NCBI GenBank assembly: GCA_946902875.1
Contig: OX336353.1
Coordinates: forward strand, 20,101,151-20,165,150
Direction of reading: 5' to 3'
Source of the DNA: Nematopogon swammerdamellus
Lineage: Eukaryota; Arthropoda; Insecta; Lepidoptera; Adelidae
Length of the DNA: 64,000 nt
This document shows positions 38,301 to 43,153 of this stretch, piece after piece (position 1 is the stretch's first letter; each line of letters starts with the position of its first letter). Under the pieces are notes generated by a model, which saw only the letters and a list, made by a program, of their open reading frames with translations, searched no databases and had not been told where the DNA came from. Position numbers and translations under genes: made by a program.

Positions 38301-39850
38301 GAATCTATCTTTCATTTTAACCCCACACATACTCCTCAACGCAAGCATTTCCACAGCATTTATCCTGCTTTCGTGCTTCGTCTGGCATCCCCAACTTTTA
38401 CTCCCGTACATAAGTGTAGGGTCCTTATCGTAACATAGTCGCCATATCGAGGAAAAGGCCAAGCTGGCTTCTAAAAAGCTGGGCGTACTCAATAAGGTGC
38501 GACGGTACTTCACGCCGGACCAAAAGCTGCTTTTGTATAAATCGCAGATCAGGTCCTGCTTGGAGTACTGCTCGCACCTGTGGGATGGCTCTGCTAAATA
38601 CCAGCTTGCGCCTTTGGACTCGATCCAGCGTCGAGCCGTGCGACTCGTGGGTGACCCCGAAGTGTTCCGCGATCTAGAACCACTGCAACTTCGCAGGGAT
38701 GTAGGCTCCCTAAGTGTGTTCTATAGCTTATTCCACGGGGAGTGCTCGGAGGAGCTGTTTAACGCGATCCCGTCGTCCCCTTTCCACCTCCGCACCACGC
38801 GCACCGGGCAGGGTATGCATCCCTACACGCTGGACTTACCGCGGTCACGTACTAACCGGTTCTACAGATCTTTCCTCTACAGAACCGGTAAACTCCGGAA
38901 CGCTCTCCCTGTCCATATATTTCACCCCAAGTACAGTCTCGGGTCCTTCAAGAGGGGCGTGAATGGGCACCTGTCAGGCCGGCATGGCATTCGCCACCCC
39001 CGCATACGACCGAATGTCCATGGGCGTCGTTAGACACCTTATGGGTGGCCCGGCGCCACATGTCGCGCTTTCTATAAAAAAAAACTCCACCATGGACAGC
39101 CAAACGTGCCCGAGTTTATTTATATGTATAAACTTCAAACTGCTGAACGCTCTCAGTCAGGGGCGCCGACTTTTAGAAATCCTCGTGGGTGCTCGCTCAT
39201 GCAATTTTTTTTTATTGAACAGTCATCATCTTCATCAACGTGTTGCCGCCCACTGCTGGACATATGCTTCTCCAATTTTTCATTAATTCTCCCGGCGGCA
39301 CCCGGCAGCATGGTTTCGCAAAACGTTCGCACAATATTTTGGATTTGCCGCATTTACACATTCGCACGATGTACCTACGCATGTAGTGCTCCTATATTCT
39401 ATATCGCATGATATAGAATAATAGGTATAGGAGTACTATAACGTTCGCTATTTGTCGCGCCACTAGTGCGAATGTGTAAATGTGGCCGCTCAAAGGCTTG
39501 TAAGTAACTAAGGCACTTTTATCATAGCTCAAATCCCATTACTGATCACTTTTTATATCTATCGTCGTGGGTGCTCCGCACCCACTACCCACCTCTCGTG
39601 GGTGCTGAAGCCCCCGAGCACCCACGTAGTCGGCGCCTATGCTCTCAGTCCTCACCTCGTCATCTCTCGGCATGTAGGGGTACAGGGTCCTGCCCCTGAA
39701 CGCCACGGTGGTGTCTCGCGTCGCGTAGCCGACGACGAGGTACGCGTCGTACTCGGAGCCGATCAGATACGACACCAGCACGCTGGCCAGCTCGAACGCG
39801 TTGCCCGAGCGACGCTCCAGGCAGGTCAGCGGCGACATTATACGCTCGGG
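16877..39850 (-). CDS. Drc7: Dynein regulatory complex subunit 7 (DRC7/CCDC135, Drosophila lobo), 13 exons, N-terminus missing
   Basis: CDS = complement of exons 39850..39656, 37708..37535, 35445..35263, 33843..33636, 32973..32826, 30103..29994, 28122..27975, 24732..24681, 22326..22114, 21128..20907, 19769..19563, 18195..18104, 17021..16877: about 698 residues plus stop. Phases agree at every junction. In order it matches human DRC7: LIGSEYDAYLVVGYATRD, WVLVLPSRDVTEAFFIEP, NHENYYVNMQDSRDL, DMPSSWVEKLGIS, FEKRYPGGHKT, YKKVSLEKFAPYSRRDGL, LTVYLFHTERNERAKRL, RDQCLNDFKARQLARQTL. Known role: subunit of the nexin-dynein regulatory complex that ties neighbouring doublets and controls dynein in cilia and sperm flagella; lobo mutants in flies affect sperm. 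Human DRC7 is 874 aa, so roughly 190 residues lie further upstream and were not found. Confidence 0.9.
17022..17260. repeat. ~21 bp minisatellite in DRC7 last intron
   Basis: About eleven imperfect units of ACACAAGTTACACACTGTG. It directly abuts and supplies the acceptor of DRC7 exon m. Confidence 0.85.
17470..17582 (+). mobile_element. LINE 3'UTR tail
   Basis: GTAGATATTGCCTCTAGGCT, GTGAAATAAAGTATATT, a tail common in lepidopteran LINEs and transcripts. Confidence 0.55.
17615..18100 (+). mobile_element. Jockey-like LINE 3' end
   Basis: GALSVFYRLFHGECSEELFN, AIPPSPFHLRTTRTGQGLHP, NRFCRSFLHRTGKLWNALPA; interrupted by the RTE scrap; poly-A ends at 18100, 3 bp from the DRC7 exon l donor. Confidence 0.82.
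17874..17948 (+). mobile_element. Short RTE insertion in a Jockey fragment, 11 bp target-site duplication
   Basis: 75 bp AGGACTGGAGGAAAATTGGA ... (TGAC)n flanked by ACAGTCTCGGG at 17863-17873 and 17949-17959. Confidence 0.88.
18104..18195 (-). CDS. Drc7: DRC7 exon l
   Basis: Encodes LNAEYKNKRLWYLANQFILT, PQKEAAYFEA; human QKKQQWYQENQVTLTPEDED. Acceptor TGATTTCAG, donor CCAG|GTATTT; only 3 bases of native intron precede the T run that is the complement of a Jockey LINE poly-A tail. Phase 0 in and 2 out. Confidence 0.88.
18230..18413 (-). mobile_element. Family-D repeat fragment joined to a second repeat
   Basis: GGTTCAAGAGATACAGCCCT to ACGGAACCCTAAAA preceded by the GTAATTTAACTTTTATTTCA repeat also seen at 19350, 26400 and 42495. 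Confidence 0.7.
18640..18958 (-). mobile_element. HEAD2-(GT)n repeat
   Basis: Minus strand: HEAD2 to 18958, then AAGATGCCGTGCTAAAGGGC, GTGCAGCAGGTGGG-like section and the CCCCGATTGTCGGGATTCAG end. Confidence 0.78.
19206..19345. repeat. Inverted repeat, MITE-like
   Basis: AAAAAATTATTTCCGATTAG ... GGAGTCGGGGGACCGC pairs with GCGGTCCTCCGACTCC ... TAATCGGAAATAATTTTT. Confidence 0.7.
19563..19769 (-). CDS. Drc7: DRC7 exon k
   Basis: Encodes ETQKREVSEREIEADIDPLT, PYLVRMFGPEWRSERVSFQA, AATLRDQCLNDFKARQLARQ, TLVQERFEN; human VETQLDYLAPFLAQLP ... AVRLKDECLSDFKQRLINKA. Acceptor CCCCCCAG, donor AAC|GTGAGA, phase 0/0, 69 codons. Confidence 0.92.
19954..20205 (+). mobile_element. Helitron-like 3' part (GCCGCGGGCAAAACCTAGT)
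   Basis: TATGTTCCTCCATAACTCTT, GGTTACGCTAAGATGTGGCT, hairpin-type GCGAGCGAAGCCGCGGG and CTAGTAA end. Joined directly to the 86 bp array. Confidence 0.6.
20218..20906 (-). repeat. 86 bp tandem array of a DRC7 exon end with its 5' splice site
   Basis: The CCT that marks the splice donor recurs at 20218, 20304, 20390, 20476, 20562, 20648, 20734, 20820 and 20906: eight exact 86 bp steps. Each unit holds the last ~56 exon bases (GTACCTGTTCCACACTGAG ... AAGGAGCAG), the donor GTTTGTGAC and ~30 intron bases. Variant sites (TTCC/CTCC, GCCCGCTCTTT/GCTCGCTCGTT) recur every three units, suggesting an extra 258 bp step of amplification. Confidence 0.92.
20907..21128 (-). CDS. Drc7: DRC7 exon j (source of the 86 bp exon-end array)
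   Basis: Encodes ADPNEKPPRDLPIYYLLCNN, MELEAKTRKHIRDYEADVGS, YLRLRHRELTDPQLTVYLFH, TERNERAKRLWKEQ; human LTISIYDTKRNEKSKEYREA. Acceptor CTGTCAAG, donor CAG|GTTTGT, phase 0/0. Its last ~56 bases plus the donor and ~30 intron bases are repeated eight more times immediately downstream; use of any of those donors would run into GTT TGT GAC TGA, a stop. Confidence 0.9.
21290..21690. repeat. Degenerate ~18-20 bp minisatellite (GATCAGTAAGTTACAGACC)
   Basis: Repeated GATCAGTAAGTTACAGA-like units with much divergence between DRC7 exons i and j. Shares the GTTACA core with the 17.0 kb minisatellite. Confidence 0.75.
21690..22100 (-). mobile_element. CR1-like LINE 3'UTR copy
   Basis: Complement of the 3' part of 56312-57180 (AGGTAGATAACCTACGCTTG ... 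CGTTTATTACAAAGAAATGT). Its 5' truncation point lies ~15 bp from the DRC7 exon i donor. Confidence 0.82.
22114..22326 (-). CDS. Drc7: DRC7 exon i
   Basis: Encodes TIIETYSRDPSVPAVDDVHT, RTFHIQDARIELVFHYAYNF, VTMSTRAFVKPNLAESGGQI, LFDPEKTSGYI; human IVKITERFFRNPA ... RVFLVAEERIQLRYH. Acceptor TTTGTAG. A GT at 22121-22120 would break the phase; the donor GTGCGT at 22113 keeps phase 0 and is preferred. A 5'-truncated CR1-like LINE starts ~15 bp into the intron. Confidence 0.88.
22396..22828. mobile_element. MITE (CTTATTCACCATCCA ends)
   Basis: CTTATTCACCATCCATCTTG with CTGTACGTC, and the complement at 22800-22828. Confidence 0.78.
23185..23530 (-). mobile_element. tRNA-like element interrupted between A and B boxes
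   Basis: Minus strand: TCGTGGCTCAGTGGT (A box, 23510) ... [SINE 23249-23490] ... CCATGGGTTCGAATCCCTCA (B box, 23195-23215). Confidence 0.6.
23249..23490 (+). mobile_element. SINE body inserted in a tRNA-derived SINE
   Basis: Starts ACTCCCTTCTTATATAACTA, ends A10. It separates the B box (23200) from the A box (23505) of a minus-strand tRNA-like element. Confidence 0.8.
24084..24468 (+). mobile_element. Family-D repeat (subfamily 2)
   Basis: AGGGTTCCGTATGCATACGG ... TAGATGGCGCCACAGGATTT ... AAAACTCGCACTTGGCCGAT. Confidence 0.8.
24489..24650 (+). mobile_element. Degenerate RTE 3' end
   Basis: GGTGGGACGACGACATCAAG then GGAAAATTGGAGAGGAGTGT; close to DRC7 exon h. Confidence 0.7.
24681..24732 (-). 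CDS. Drc7: DRC7 exon h (52 bp)
   Basis: Encodes (R)LESRSVEYTKGDPRELK; the split Arg codon CG|G is completed from exon g. Acceptor TTACAACAG, donor AAG|GTTAGT, phase 2 in and 0 out. An RTE relic ends about 30 bp beyond the donor. Confidence 0.85.
24985..25335 (-). mobile_element. Helitron-like element with internal duplication
   Basis: Complement of GAGCGGGCGGAGCCGCGGGC...AGCT; CGAGAACCACTGAACCGATT and TCCAACGTCTGCTTTCTGTC blocks. Confidence 0.6.
25106..25332. repeat. ~112 bp tandem duplication inside a Helitron-like repeat
   Basis: TTAAAATCGGTTCAGTGGTT ... GACGTTGGATTTTATTATAG occurs twice in succession, with different numbers of CAGACACT units. Confidence 0.85.
25413..25804 (+). mobile_element. 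tRNA/5S SINE, full length
   Basis: GTCAGCCTCGTTAGCTCAGT, 5S segment AAGCAACGCTGGGTGCGGTC, GATGGGTGACCGC, body with CCCGCCCGGGTTGGTACCAC, A14 tail. One of the cleanest copies. Confidence 0.9.
26242..26296. repeat. Hairpin
   Basis: AGCGTCGTCCCTGTCGCACT pairs with AGTGCGACAGAGACGACGCT around an 11-base loop. Confidence 0.75.
27085..27392 (+). mobile_element. Helitron-like element
   Basis: AATACTACTAATAATAAATC 5' part, same middle as 19954-20205, GCGAAGCCGCGGGCAAAAGT end; directly followed by the foldback MITE. Confidence 0.6.
27396..27929. mobile_element. Foldback MITE
   Basis: Long imperfect arms 27396-27640 and 27690-27929 (TTTTTTATTAAGTGAAGTCC, TACCATGCATACTAATACACC-type blocks), GC-rich loop. 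Confidence 0.8.
27975..28122 (-). CDS. Drc7: DRC7 exon g
   Basis: Encodes HTYEARGPPGSIEVRRKMQF, FYYARLDHLTMVETTPLTYC, ETFTDRED; human VHSYKSMQPEMDRVIEFYETARVD region. Acceptor CCGAGCAG (or GAG three bases earlier, same phase), donor GACCG|GTGCTC. A divergent 5S SINE begins 22-24 bp upstream of the acceptor, so the branch-point region is transposon-derived. Confidence 0.86.
28146..28590 (+). mobile_element. Second, diverged 5S-type SINE family, interrupted by another SINE
   Basis: Head AGCATCGAAGTTAAGCACAC then AATGGATGACCATCCGACAG is closer in layout to 5S rRNA (CGAAGTTAAGCAACG) than family A. It resumes at 28392 with a body that aligns to family A only loosely and ends TTCCATAAAAAG. A minus-strand family-A fragment occupies 28281-28391. 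Confidence 0.7.
28663..29334 (+). mobile_element. HEAD2-(GT)n repeat split by a 5'-truncated 5S SINE
   Basis: HEAD2 at 28663-28747, SINE about 28748-29040, remainder of the host 29041-29334 ending in (TG)n. The host sequence ATAAGGAC is present on both sides of the SINE, a 7-8 bp target-site duplication; the uninterrupted site is seen at 43229. Confidence 0.85.
29275..29330. repeat. (TG)n microsatellite
   Basis: About 28 TG units forming the tail of a HEAD2-type repeat; other copies of that repeat end in shorter TG or GTATG tracts at the same place. Confidence 0.95.
29335..29648 (-). mobile_element. Family-D repeat (subfamily 2)
   Basis: Minus-strand copy abutting the (TG)n tail; ACAGACAGACAGACGACATA tract and GGAACCCTAAAATG end. 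Confidence 0.78.
29745..29902. mobile_element. Half copy of the 61.1 kb MITE
   Basis: ATACGGAATTTCGATTTGAG ... AAGTTTCTCAAGCCTATCCT. Confidence 0.72.
29994..30103 (-). CDS. Drc7: DRC7 exon f
   Basis: Encodes YNWYMNREDKMLTSMVDHVK, GEVKETFKTGREEFLK; human IKEWYQNREDMLELKHINKT. Acceptor ATTGCAG, donor AAGG|GTAACT, phase 2 in and 1 out. Compared with human, 8-9 residues (PGHPQALRV) are missing at the junction with the next exon, so a short exon could be overlooked or lost. Confidence 0.88.
30165..30370 (+). mobile_element. Helitron-like element, compact copy
   Basis: TAATAAAATCCAACGTCTGC to GAGCCGCGGGCGCAGCTAGC; same family as 24985-25335. Confidence 0.65.
30378..30644 (+). mobile_element. tRNA-derived SINE (family T)
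   Basis: GGCGGTTGGCTGAGTGGTTT, B box GGTTCGAATCC, shortened body; its 3' end is replaced by a palindrome at 30654-30789. Confidence 0.82.
30654..30789. repeat. Near-perfect 66 bp palindrome
   Basis: Arms 30654-30719 and 30724-30789 match at 64 of 66 positions with a 4-base loop; includes AGACCTGCTGG and GAATCAGCGCTG blocks. Confidence 0.9.
31033..31098. repeat. Hairpin
   Basis: AGGGTTAAT...AGAAGATGCGTCG pairs with CGACGCATCTTCT...ATTAACCCT. Confidence 0.75.
31678..31999 (-). mobile_element. SINE body with HEAD2
   Basis: Minus strand HEAD2 from 31999 to poly-A (T8 at 31679). Same architecture as 4020-4349. Confidence 0.85.
32130..32803 (-). mobile_element. CR1-like LINE 3'UTR copy interrupted by a tRNA SINE
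   Basis: 32130-32428 and 32726-32803; the join restores CATCGTCAATTTTGATACTT. Confidence 0.82.
32429..32725 (+). mobile_element. tRNA-derived SINE (family T), 5'-truncated, nested in a CR1-like tail
   Basis: Starts CACACCTGCTGCTTCAGCGT, ends GGATTACATAAAAATT plus T-rich end. Splits the LINE tail of 32130-32800 at TCAATTTTG. Confidence 0.82.
32826..32973 (-). CDS. Drc7: DRC7 exon e
   Basis: Encodes FEKRYPGGHKTVCYKKVSLE, KFAPYSRRDGLVKLLKVFQD, YELTIPLLE; human FETRCPNGKKVIQYKRAKLE KWAPY ... TNILE. Acceptor CCATACAG, donor CTAGA|GTTAGT, phase 1 in and 2 out. Confidence 0.9.
33010..33355 (-). mobile_element. Family-D repeat
   Basis: Full copy: CCGGCCAAGTGCTAGGCGAA to TACGGAACCCTAAT. Starts ~37 bp upstream of the DRC7 exon e acceptor. 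Confidence 0.82.
33395..33630 (+). mobile_element. Family-D repeat, 5'-truncated, touching DRC7 exon d
   Basis: From AAAAGTAAAAAATTCACGGG to GCACTTGGCTGGTTTTTT. A 35 bp Jockey scrap (GCGCACTGGGCAGGGATTG) separates it from the previous copy. Confidence 0.8.
33636..33843 (-). CDS. Drc7: DRC7 exon d
   Basis: Encodes VNMQDSRDLANIQYDLMNLE, HWEHLLAGEPTLSRVL and KHLDMPSSWVEKLGISLD; human INMQDCWNCCKDLIFDLGDP ... FDMPHSWVEQIEIS. Acceptor TTGTCAG, donor GATG|GTAAGA, phase 0 in and 1 out. Only 5-6 bases of intron remain before a family-D repeat that ends in a T run. Confidence 0.9.
33912..34160. repeat. Large inverted repeat with a hammerhead-like motif in each arm
   Basis: Arms 33912-34030 and about 34045-34160 (TTGGTATTTGGCTTACCATG at one end, its complement at the other). 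Plus strand: CTGATGA 34071-34077, stem II GGACTG / CAGTCC, GAAAC 34101-34105. Minus strand: CTGATGA 34000-33994, imperfect stem II, GAAACGTC 33973-33966. Confidence 0.75.
34211..34350 (+). mobile_element. SINE 3' fragment
   Basis: CCGTCCAGTTCAGTGTAGCC to A10, directly followed by a Jockey fragment. Confidence 0.8.
34352..35108 (+). pseudogene. Jockey-like RT C-terminal fragment with frameshift
   Basis: Frame 1 to ~34850: VSRDVGFRSFIESKAKLASR, FFTPVQLLTLYKAQVRPVMA, YCSHLWEGSPKYLLSALDSI. The frame changes near 34770-34790 in a C-rich run, and the protein continues PPPPVRPRQTRHTLAEHPFV, RTARFSKSFLCRTAMVWNGL to 35110. Inactive LINE copy in a DRC7 intron. Confidence 0.82.
35263..35445 (-). CDS. 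Drc7: DRC7 exon c
   Basis: Encodes ALEQGPPDDMDGWRTHGWVL, VLPSRDVTEAFFIEPSEGEA, YTLDEPRYHAVHAVYNHENY; human HSWVLVLSGKREVPENFFIDP ... SLWNHKNYW. Acceptor TGCCCCAG, donor TAT|GTGAGT, phase 0/0, 61 codons. Confidence 0.9.
35735..35755. repeat. G21 homopolymer
   Basis: Preceded by ACGGTAGGTCACAA; a similar ACGGTCAGTCACAA precedes the shorter G run at 35551, so this is a duplicated motif. Confidence 0.9.
35803..35836 (-). ncRNA. Hammerhead-ribozyme-like motif
   Basis: Minus strand CTGAAGA, stem II GTCTC / GGGAC around an 8-base loop, then GAAACGTC. Fits the CUGANGA - stem II - GAAA - UH core with a minimal stem III, as described for Penelope-like elements. Confidence 0.65.
36157..36190 (+). ncRNA. 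Hammerhead-ribozyme-like motif, with partial tandem copy
   Basis: CTGAAGA 36157-36163, stem II GTCCC / GGGAC (36165-36169, 36178-36182), GAAACGTC 36183-36190. The segment AGTGTGGGACGAAACGTCGC is repeated at 36204-36223 without the CTGAAGA part. Confidence 0.65.
36310..36678 (+). mobile_element. Helitron-like element
   Basis: Same family; CGCGAGCGAAGCCGCGGGGA then AAAGCTAGTAAT. Confidence 0.6.
37535..37708 (-). CDS. Drc7: DRC7 exon b (charged linker / coiled coil)
   Basis: Encodes DEEEESRPEQDEVVEPRYKL, AALPDLSSRFLREMQAKADK, KKQDELDKIEAKRLAEVA; human YTIKPPRDLCSRFEQEQEVKKQQ. Acceptor CTCCATCAG; two in-frame donors are possible, GTCGCG after AAE or the better GTAGGT at 37534, which I used. Phase 0 at both ends. 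Confidence 0.82.
37820..37896 (-). mobile_element. SINE 3' end fragment
   Basis: Only the last ~75 bp (poly-A complement, then GGAAACTCACACGGTTGGCT). Confidence 0.75.
37995..38130 (+). mobile_element. Helitron-like fragment
   Basis: CGATGACACTTAGTACAAGC ... GGTTACGCTAAGATGTGGCT, truncated at the 3' end. Confidence 0.5.
38130..38430 (-). mobile_element. LINE reverse-transcriptase fragment
   Basis: Minus frame: PTLMYGSKSWGCQTKHESRI, NAVEMLALRSMCGVKMKDRF, RNIVVRERCCGLKEDIVTR. This is the familiar insect RT C-terminal block (ETW..N..HESR..A.EM..LR). Truncated, with stops further on. Confidence 0.75.
38443..39082 (+). mobile_element. Jockey-like RT C-terminal fragment, long open frame
   Basis: Open frame 38497-39033: VRRYFTPDQKLLLYKSQIRS, CLEYCSHLWDGSAKYQLAPL, DSIQRRAVRLVGDPEVFRDL, and the stop then TATAAAAAAAA. 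Same family as 17615, 41318 and 44223. Confidence 0.85.
39159..39640. mobile_element. DNA element with 10 bp target-site duplication next to a DRC7 splice donor
   Basis: Ends AGGGGCGCCGAC and GTCGGCGCCTAT; flanked by GCTCTCAGTC at 39149-39158 and 39641-39650. Contains a smaller inverted repeat (CATTTACACATTCGCAC / GTGCGAATGTGTAAATG, 39347-39484). Confidence 0.8.
39656..39850 (-). CDS. Drc7: DRC7 exon a (transglutaminase-like core)
   Basis: Encodes PERIMSPLTCLERRSGNAFE, then LASVLVSYLIGSEYDAYLVV, then GYATRDTTVAFRGR and YPYMPRDDE. Human has QKGNCFDFSTLLCSMLIGSGYDAYCVNGY; here the Cys of GNCF is Ala (GNAF). Donor GAG|GTGAGG. The acceptor may be TTGGCAG at 39851 or, 18 bp further out, CTAAGAG at 39869, which would add PVVYWQ in frame. 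A DNA element inserted 5 bp into the following intron. Confidence 0.85.
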
Positions 39851-39947
39851 CTGCCAATATACCACAGGCTCTTAGACTACACTCGAAAATTAAAACTGGA
39901 AAGAAAAAGCAGTAAGTATAATTAATTAAAGTATTACCTATAGAGAT

Positions 39948-40291
39948 TTTTTTTTTATCGAAACTGACACGGTTGTCTACATCTACAACATCCGTGATGT
40001 CAGCCCATATCACCGGGAGAACTAGGTGCCATGTCAGTGCTTCCCTTCATTTCATGTCGGCTACACTGAACTGGACGGAAAACACGAACTATTTATATAG
40101 CCGTTTCGACCGACGTTTCGCTCAGTGCGGTGGTAAGGTATGAAGGGAAGGGGCCTACAGTTTAACAAAGAATTCGAACCACGTTCAGCCTCCAACGGTC
40201 GAGCGGTCACCCATCCAAGTACTGACCGCGCTCAACGTTGCTTAACAACAGTCGGCCGACCGCACCACTCACTCAGCTACCGAGGCTGACA
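39948..40291 (-). mobile_element. tRNA/5S SINE
   Basis: Minus strand from GTCAGCCTCGGTAGCTGAGT with 5S core and body, short internal deletion in the body (CCACC missing), T10 at the plus-strand left end. Confidence 0.85.
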
Positions 40292-40336
40292 GAATATTTT
40301 CTTCCTGTCCACGACCTGAGCTGATCGTGATTCGCA

Positions 40337-40621
40337 GGCTGACCGTGGTTGGGATTCCACGTAAAACTGTAGATCCCTTCCCTTCTTTCCTTACTAGGTG
40401 GTAGGGTTCATCCCGCCCGGGTTGATACCACCGCACCGCACTGAATGAAACGTCGCGTGTCGGTCGAAACGGCTATGTAAATAGTTCGTGTTTTCCGTCC
40501 AGTTCAGTGTAGCCGACATGAAATGAAGGGAAGCACTGACATGGCACCTAGTTCGCGTGTTTTGGGCTGACATCACGGATGTGGTAGGTGATGAAGCCAA
40601 GCGTCTGTTTAAAAAAAAAAT
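40337..40621 (+). mobile_element. SINE, truncated after the 5S segment
   Basis: Begins GGCTGACCGTGGTTGGGATT (B box) and runs through the body to A10; sits head-to-head with the previous copy. Confidence 0.8.
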
Positions 40622-40714
40622 TATGATATTTATTGTTTATTTGTAAATTCCATCCATAGGTAAAATTATGATATTTATTATATTGCTGTCTGTCTGTCTG
40701 TCCGTCCGTCTGTT

Positions 40715-41085
40715 TATTGTTTATTGTATAATTTCATCCATAGGTAGGTAACCTACGCTTGGATATGTCGAAAATCCGCCAGTTCTAAATTCAATGCGAA
40801 GAAGAACTGACAAACAAACTTCGCAAGTCACAATGTTTAGTTAGTACCTTATAAGTATTATATTAAAGTAATTTACAATAATTAACCCATACTACCGCCA
40901 CTCTGCCTATTTACATTAGGTACCTATATCTGGTGTATAGTGTCATCGTCAATTATTTTGATAATTCATATATCAAGTCAAATAAAAACAATTAGTTTAC
41001 GTTTATTACAAACAAATGTAATAAGTAATATTAAAAATCTAATGATACAAAGTGATACTTATACAAATAGATTACTTTCCACAGG
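40715..41085 (-). mobile_element. CR1-like LINE 3'UTR copy
   Basis: TATAATTTCATCCATAGGTA ... CGTTTATTACAAACAAATGT with a ~50 bp internal deletion. Confidence 0.82.
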
Positions 41086-41317
41086 ACAGACTTAGTTTAG
41101 TGTGGGAAGTGACATAATGTAATGTAAAACATTACAATAAATTTAAAGTATTTTATTACATAGCTATATCACGCGTTCTGGCGAGGTGGCGAGAGTTTTT
41201 ACAAGATTGTATTAATATCATAAACAACCCGTATCAGTAAATCAGTACACTGATGGACATACGCCTCTCCAACATCAAATAGTAAAGCTTATTTCTACGT
41301 TTCAGTATACATTTACT

Positions 41318-41735
41318 GCAAAACCGTAGGGATGTCGGCTCCCTAAGTGTGTTCTATCGCTTATTTCATGGGGAGTACTCGGAGGAGCTGTTTAACGCAA
41401 TCCCGCCGTCCCCTTTCCACCTCCGCACCACACGCACTGGGCAGGGATTGCATCCCTGTACGCTGGACTTACCGCGGATGCGTACTAATCGATTCTGCAG
41501 ATCTTTCCTCTACAGAACCGGTAAACTCTGGAACGCTCTACCTGCCCACATATTTCCCCCCGGTCCCCCGGCCCGGCCGGTACGGTCTTGGATCCTTCAA
41601 GAGGGGCGTGAATGGGCACCCGTCAGGCCGGCAACCCCCCCATTAGACCTAATGTCCATGGGCGTCGTTAGACACCTTATGGGTGGCTCGGCGCCGTAAG
41701 TCGCGCTCTCAATAAATAAAAAAAAAACATTTAGT
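41318..41735 (+). mobile_element. Jockey-like LINE 3' end
   Basis: NRRDVGSLSVFYRLFHGEYS, TRTGQGLHPCTLDLPRMRTN and tail CTCAATAAATAAAAAAAAA. Confidence 0.82.
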
Positions 41736-41739
41736 GCAT

Positions 41740-42440
41740 TTTCTCGCATTATCCAATGTATCTCCGTAATTCGCTACAACAACAATGTCCGGCCGCGGCC
41801 GCGCGCTAACATACAGTTAAGTCCTCTAATTAGTTCCTCATACCCTCACGGGGAGGCGTAACGAATCGGAGGGTGACAAAAAAACCGATCAGACGCTATT
41901 CCGCGCGCTTCGGAAGGGGCGGGCAAAAAATGACGGCTTGGAGATTTATTGCTGGCCGACTCAACGACATTCTACTTTCTGGACGGGCCCTCGTTATACA
42001 TTTTACCGGTAGAAAGTTGCGATTGGAGTTCGTCTATATATTGCCAATATATAAAACAGCGTAAGTGCGCGAGCGCCTCATACAACACGTTACGTTTCCG
42101 CTCTGTGAACGTCGATAGAGTAAGACGGTTAAATGGCAATTTGATACGTCTATAGGAGAGACAACGATTGGAGAGGGTGCTGAATGCTCACCAATAGCGC
42201 GCCTCAATTCGGTGCGTTGTATGCCACTTCCCGATAATTTAATTCGTTGGGCCGACTCTGCCTCCGCGCCGTTGACAACGCGGGTGGGGCAAGTATGGAT
42301 CTATAGGTGAGCGGATGGGGCGACCACCCAGACCCATAGCAACCACAAAATGATCTTGGAGATAGAGGTAAAACCTTGTGTTGTCACTTGGCACTGTTAA
42401 TTTCAATACATAATATAATAAAAAGTGAAATTACACATAT
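41740..42440. other. Unassigned stretch
   Basis: Balanced composition; a 63-residue plus frame at 41873-42064 (MTKKPIRRYSARFGRGGQKM) and a TATATAAAA at 42049 followed by GTAAGTG. No recognised family; may be an old TE. Confidence 0.35.
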
Positions 42441-42678
42441 TTTGTAAGTAAACGGAAATTATTTTTCACAAGGGTCGGGGATTTTTAAAATTTGTAATTT
42501 AACTTTTATTTCAAGCGTTTTTAAAAAAACCGGATGCAAATTGGTCCACTTTTTAAGAATTTTTATATATTAATATTATTTATAAAATTACACAATTCAT
42601 ACAGATATTTCGACTGTGTTGTCGTCATCAGTGAAAAATATAACACCACTTTTTAAGATAATACATTTTTTGATTACT

Positions 42679-42951
42679 TTTTTTTTTTTTTTATTGAAAC
42701 TGACACGGTTGGCTACATCACCTACAACAACCGTGATGTCAGCCCATAACACCGGGTGAACTTGGTGCCACGTCAGTGCTTCCCTTCGGTCGTGCCGGCT
42801 ACACTGAACTGGACGGAAAACACAAACTATTTACATAGCCGTTTCGACCGACCTTTCATTCAGTACGGTGGTACCAACCCGGGCGGGTTAAACCCTACCA
42901 CCTAGTAATATAAGAAGGGAGTCATATCCCTTAGTCGCCTTTACTTAATTA
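42679..42951 (-). mobile_element. SINE body, interrupting an older repeat
   Basis: T17 then the body to GAGTCATATCCCTTAGTCGC. The host (TAAGATAATACATTTTTTGATTAC ... TTAATTACTTGATTACAAAC) is seen unbroken at about 26470-26520. Confidence 0.8.
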
Positions 42952-43153
42952 CTTGATTACAAACATAGTTACGAAGCATCCCGATTAAACCAGCTGTCTA
43001 ATTAAAAAAAACCGCGTCAAAATCGGTCCATCCGTTTGGGTGCTACGATGCCAAAGACAGACACACTCGGTGCCCATACACACATACACACACCCTCACA
43101 GTTATAATAACACCCCTATTTTTTCGTTGGGGTTAAAAAGAACAATCTTCGTA

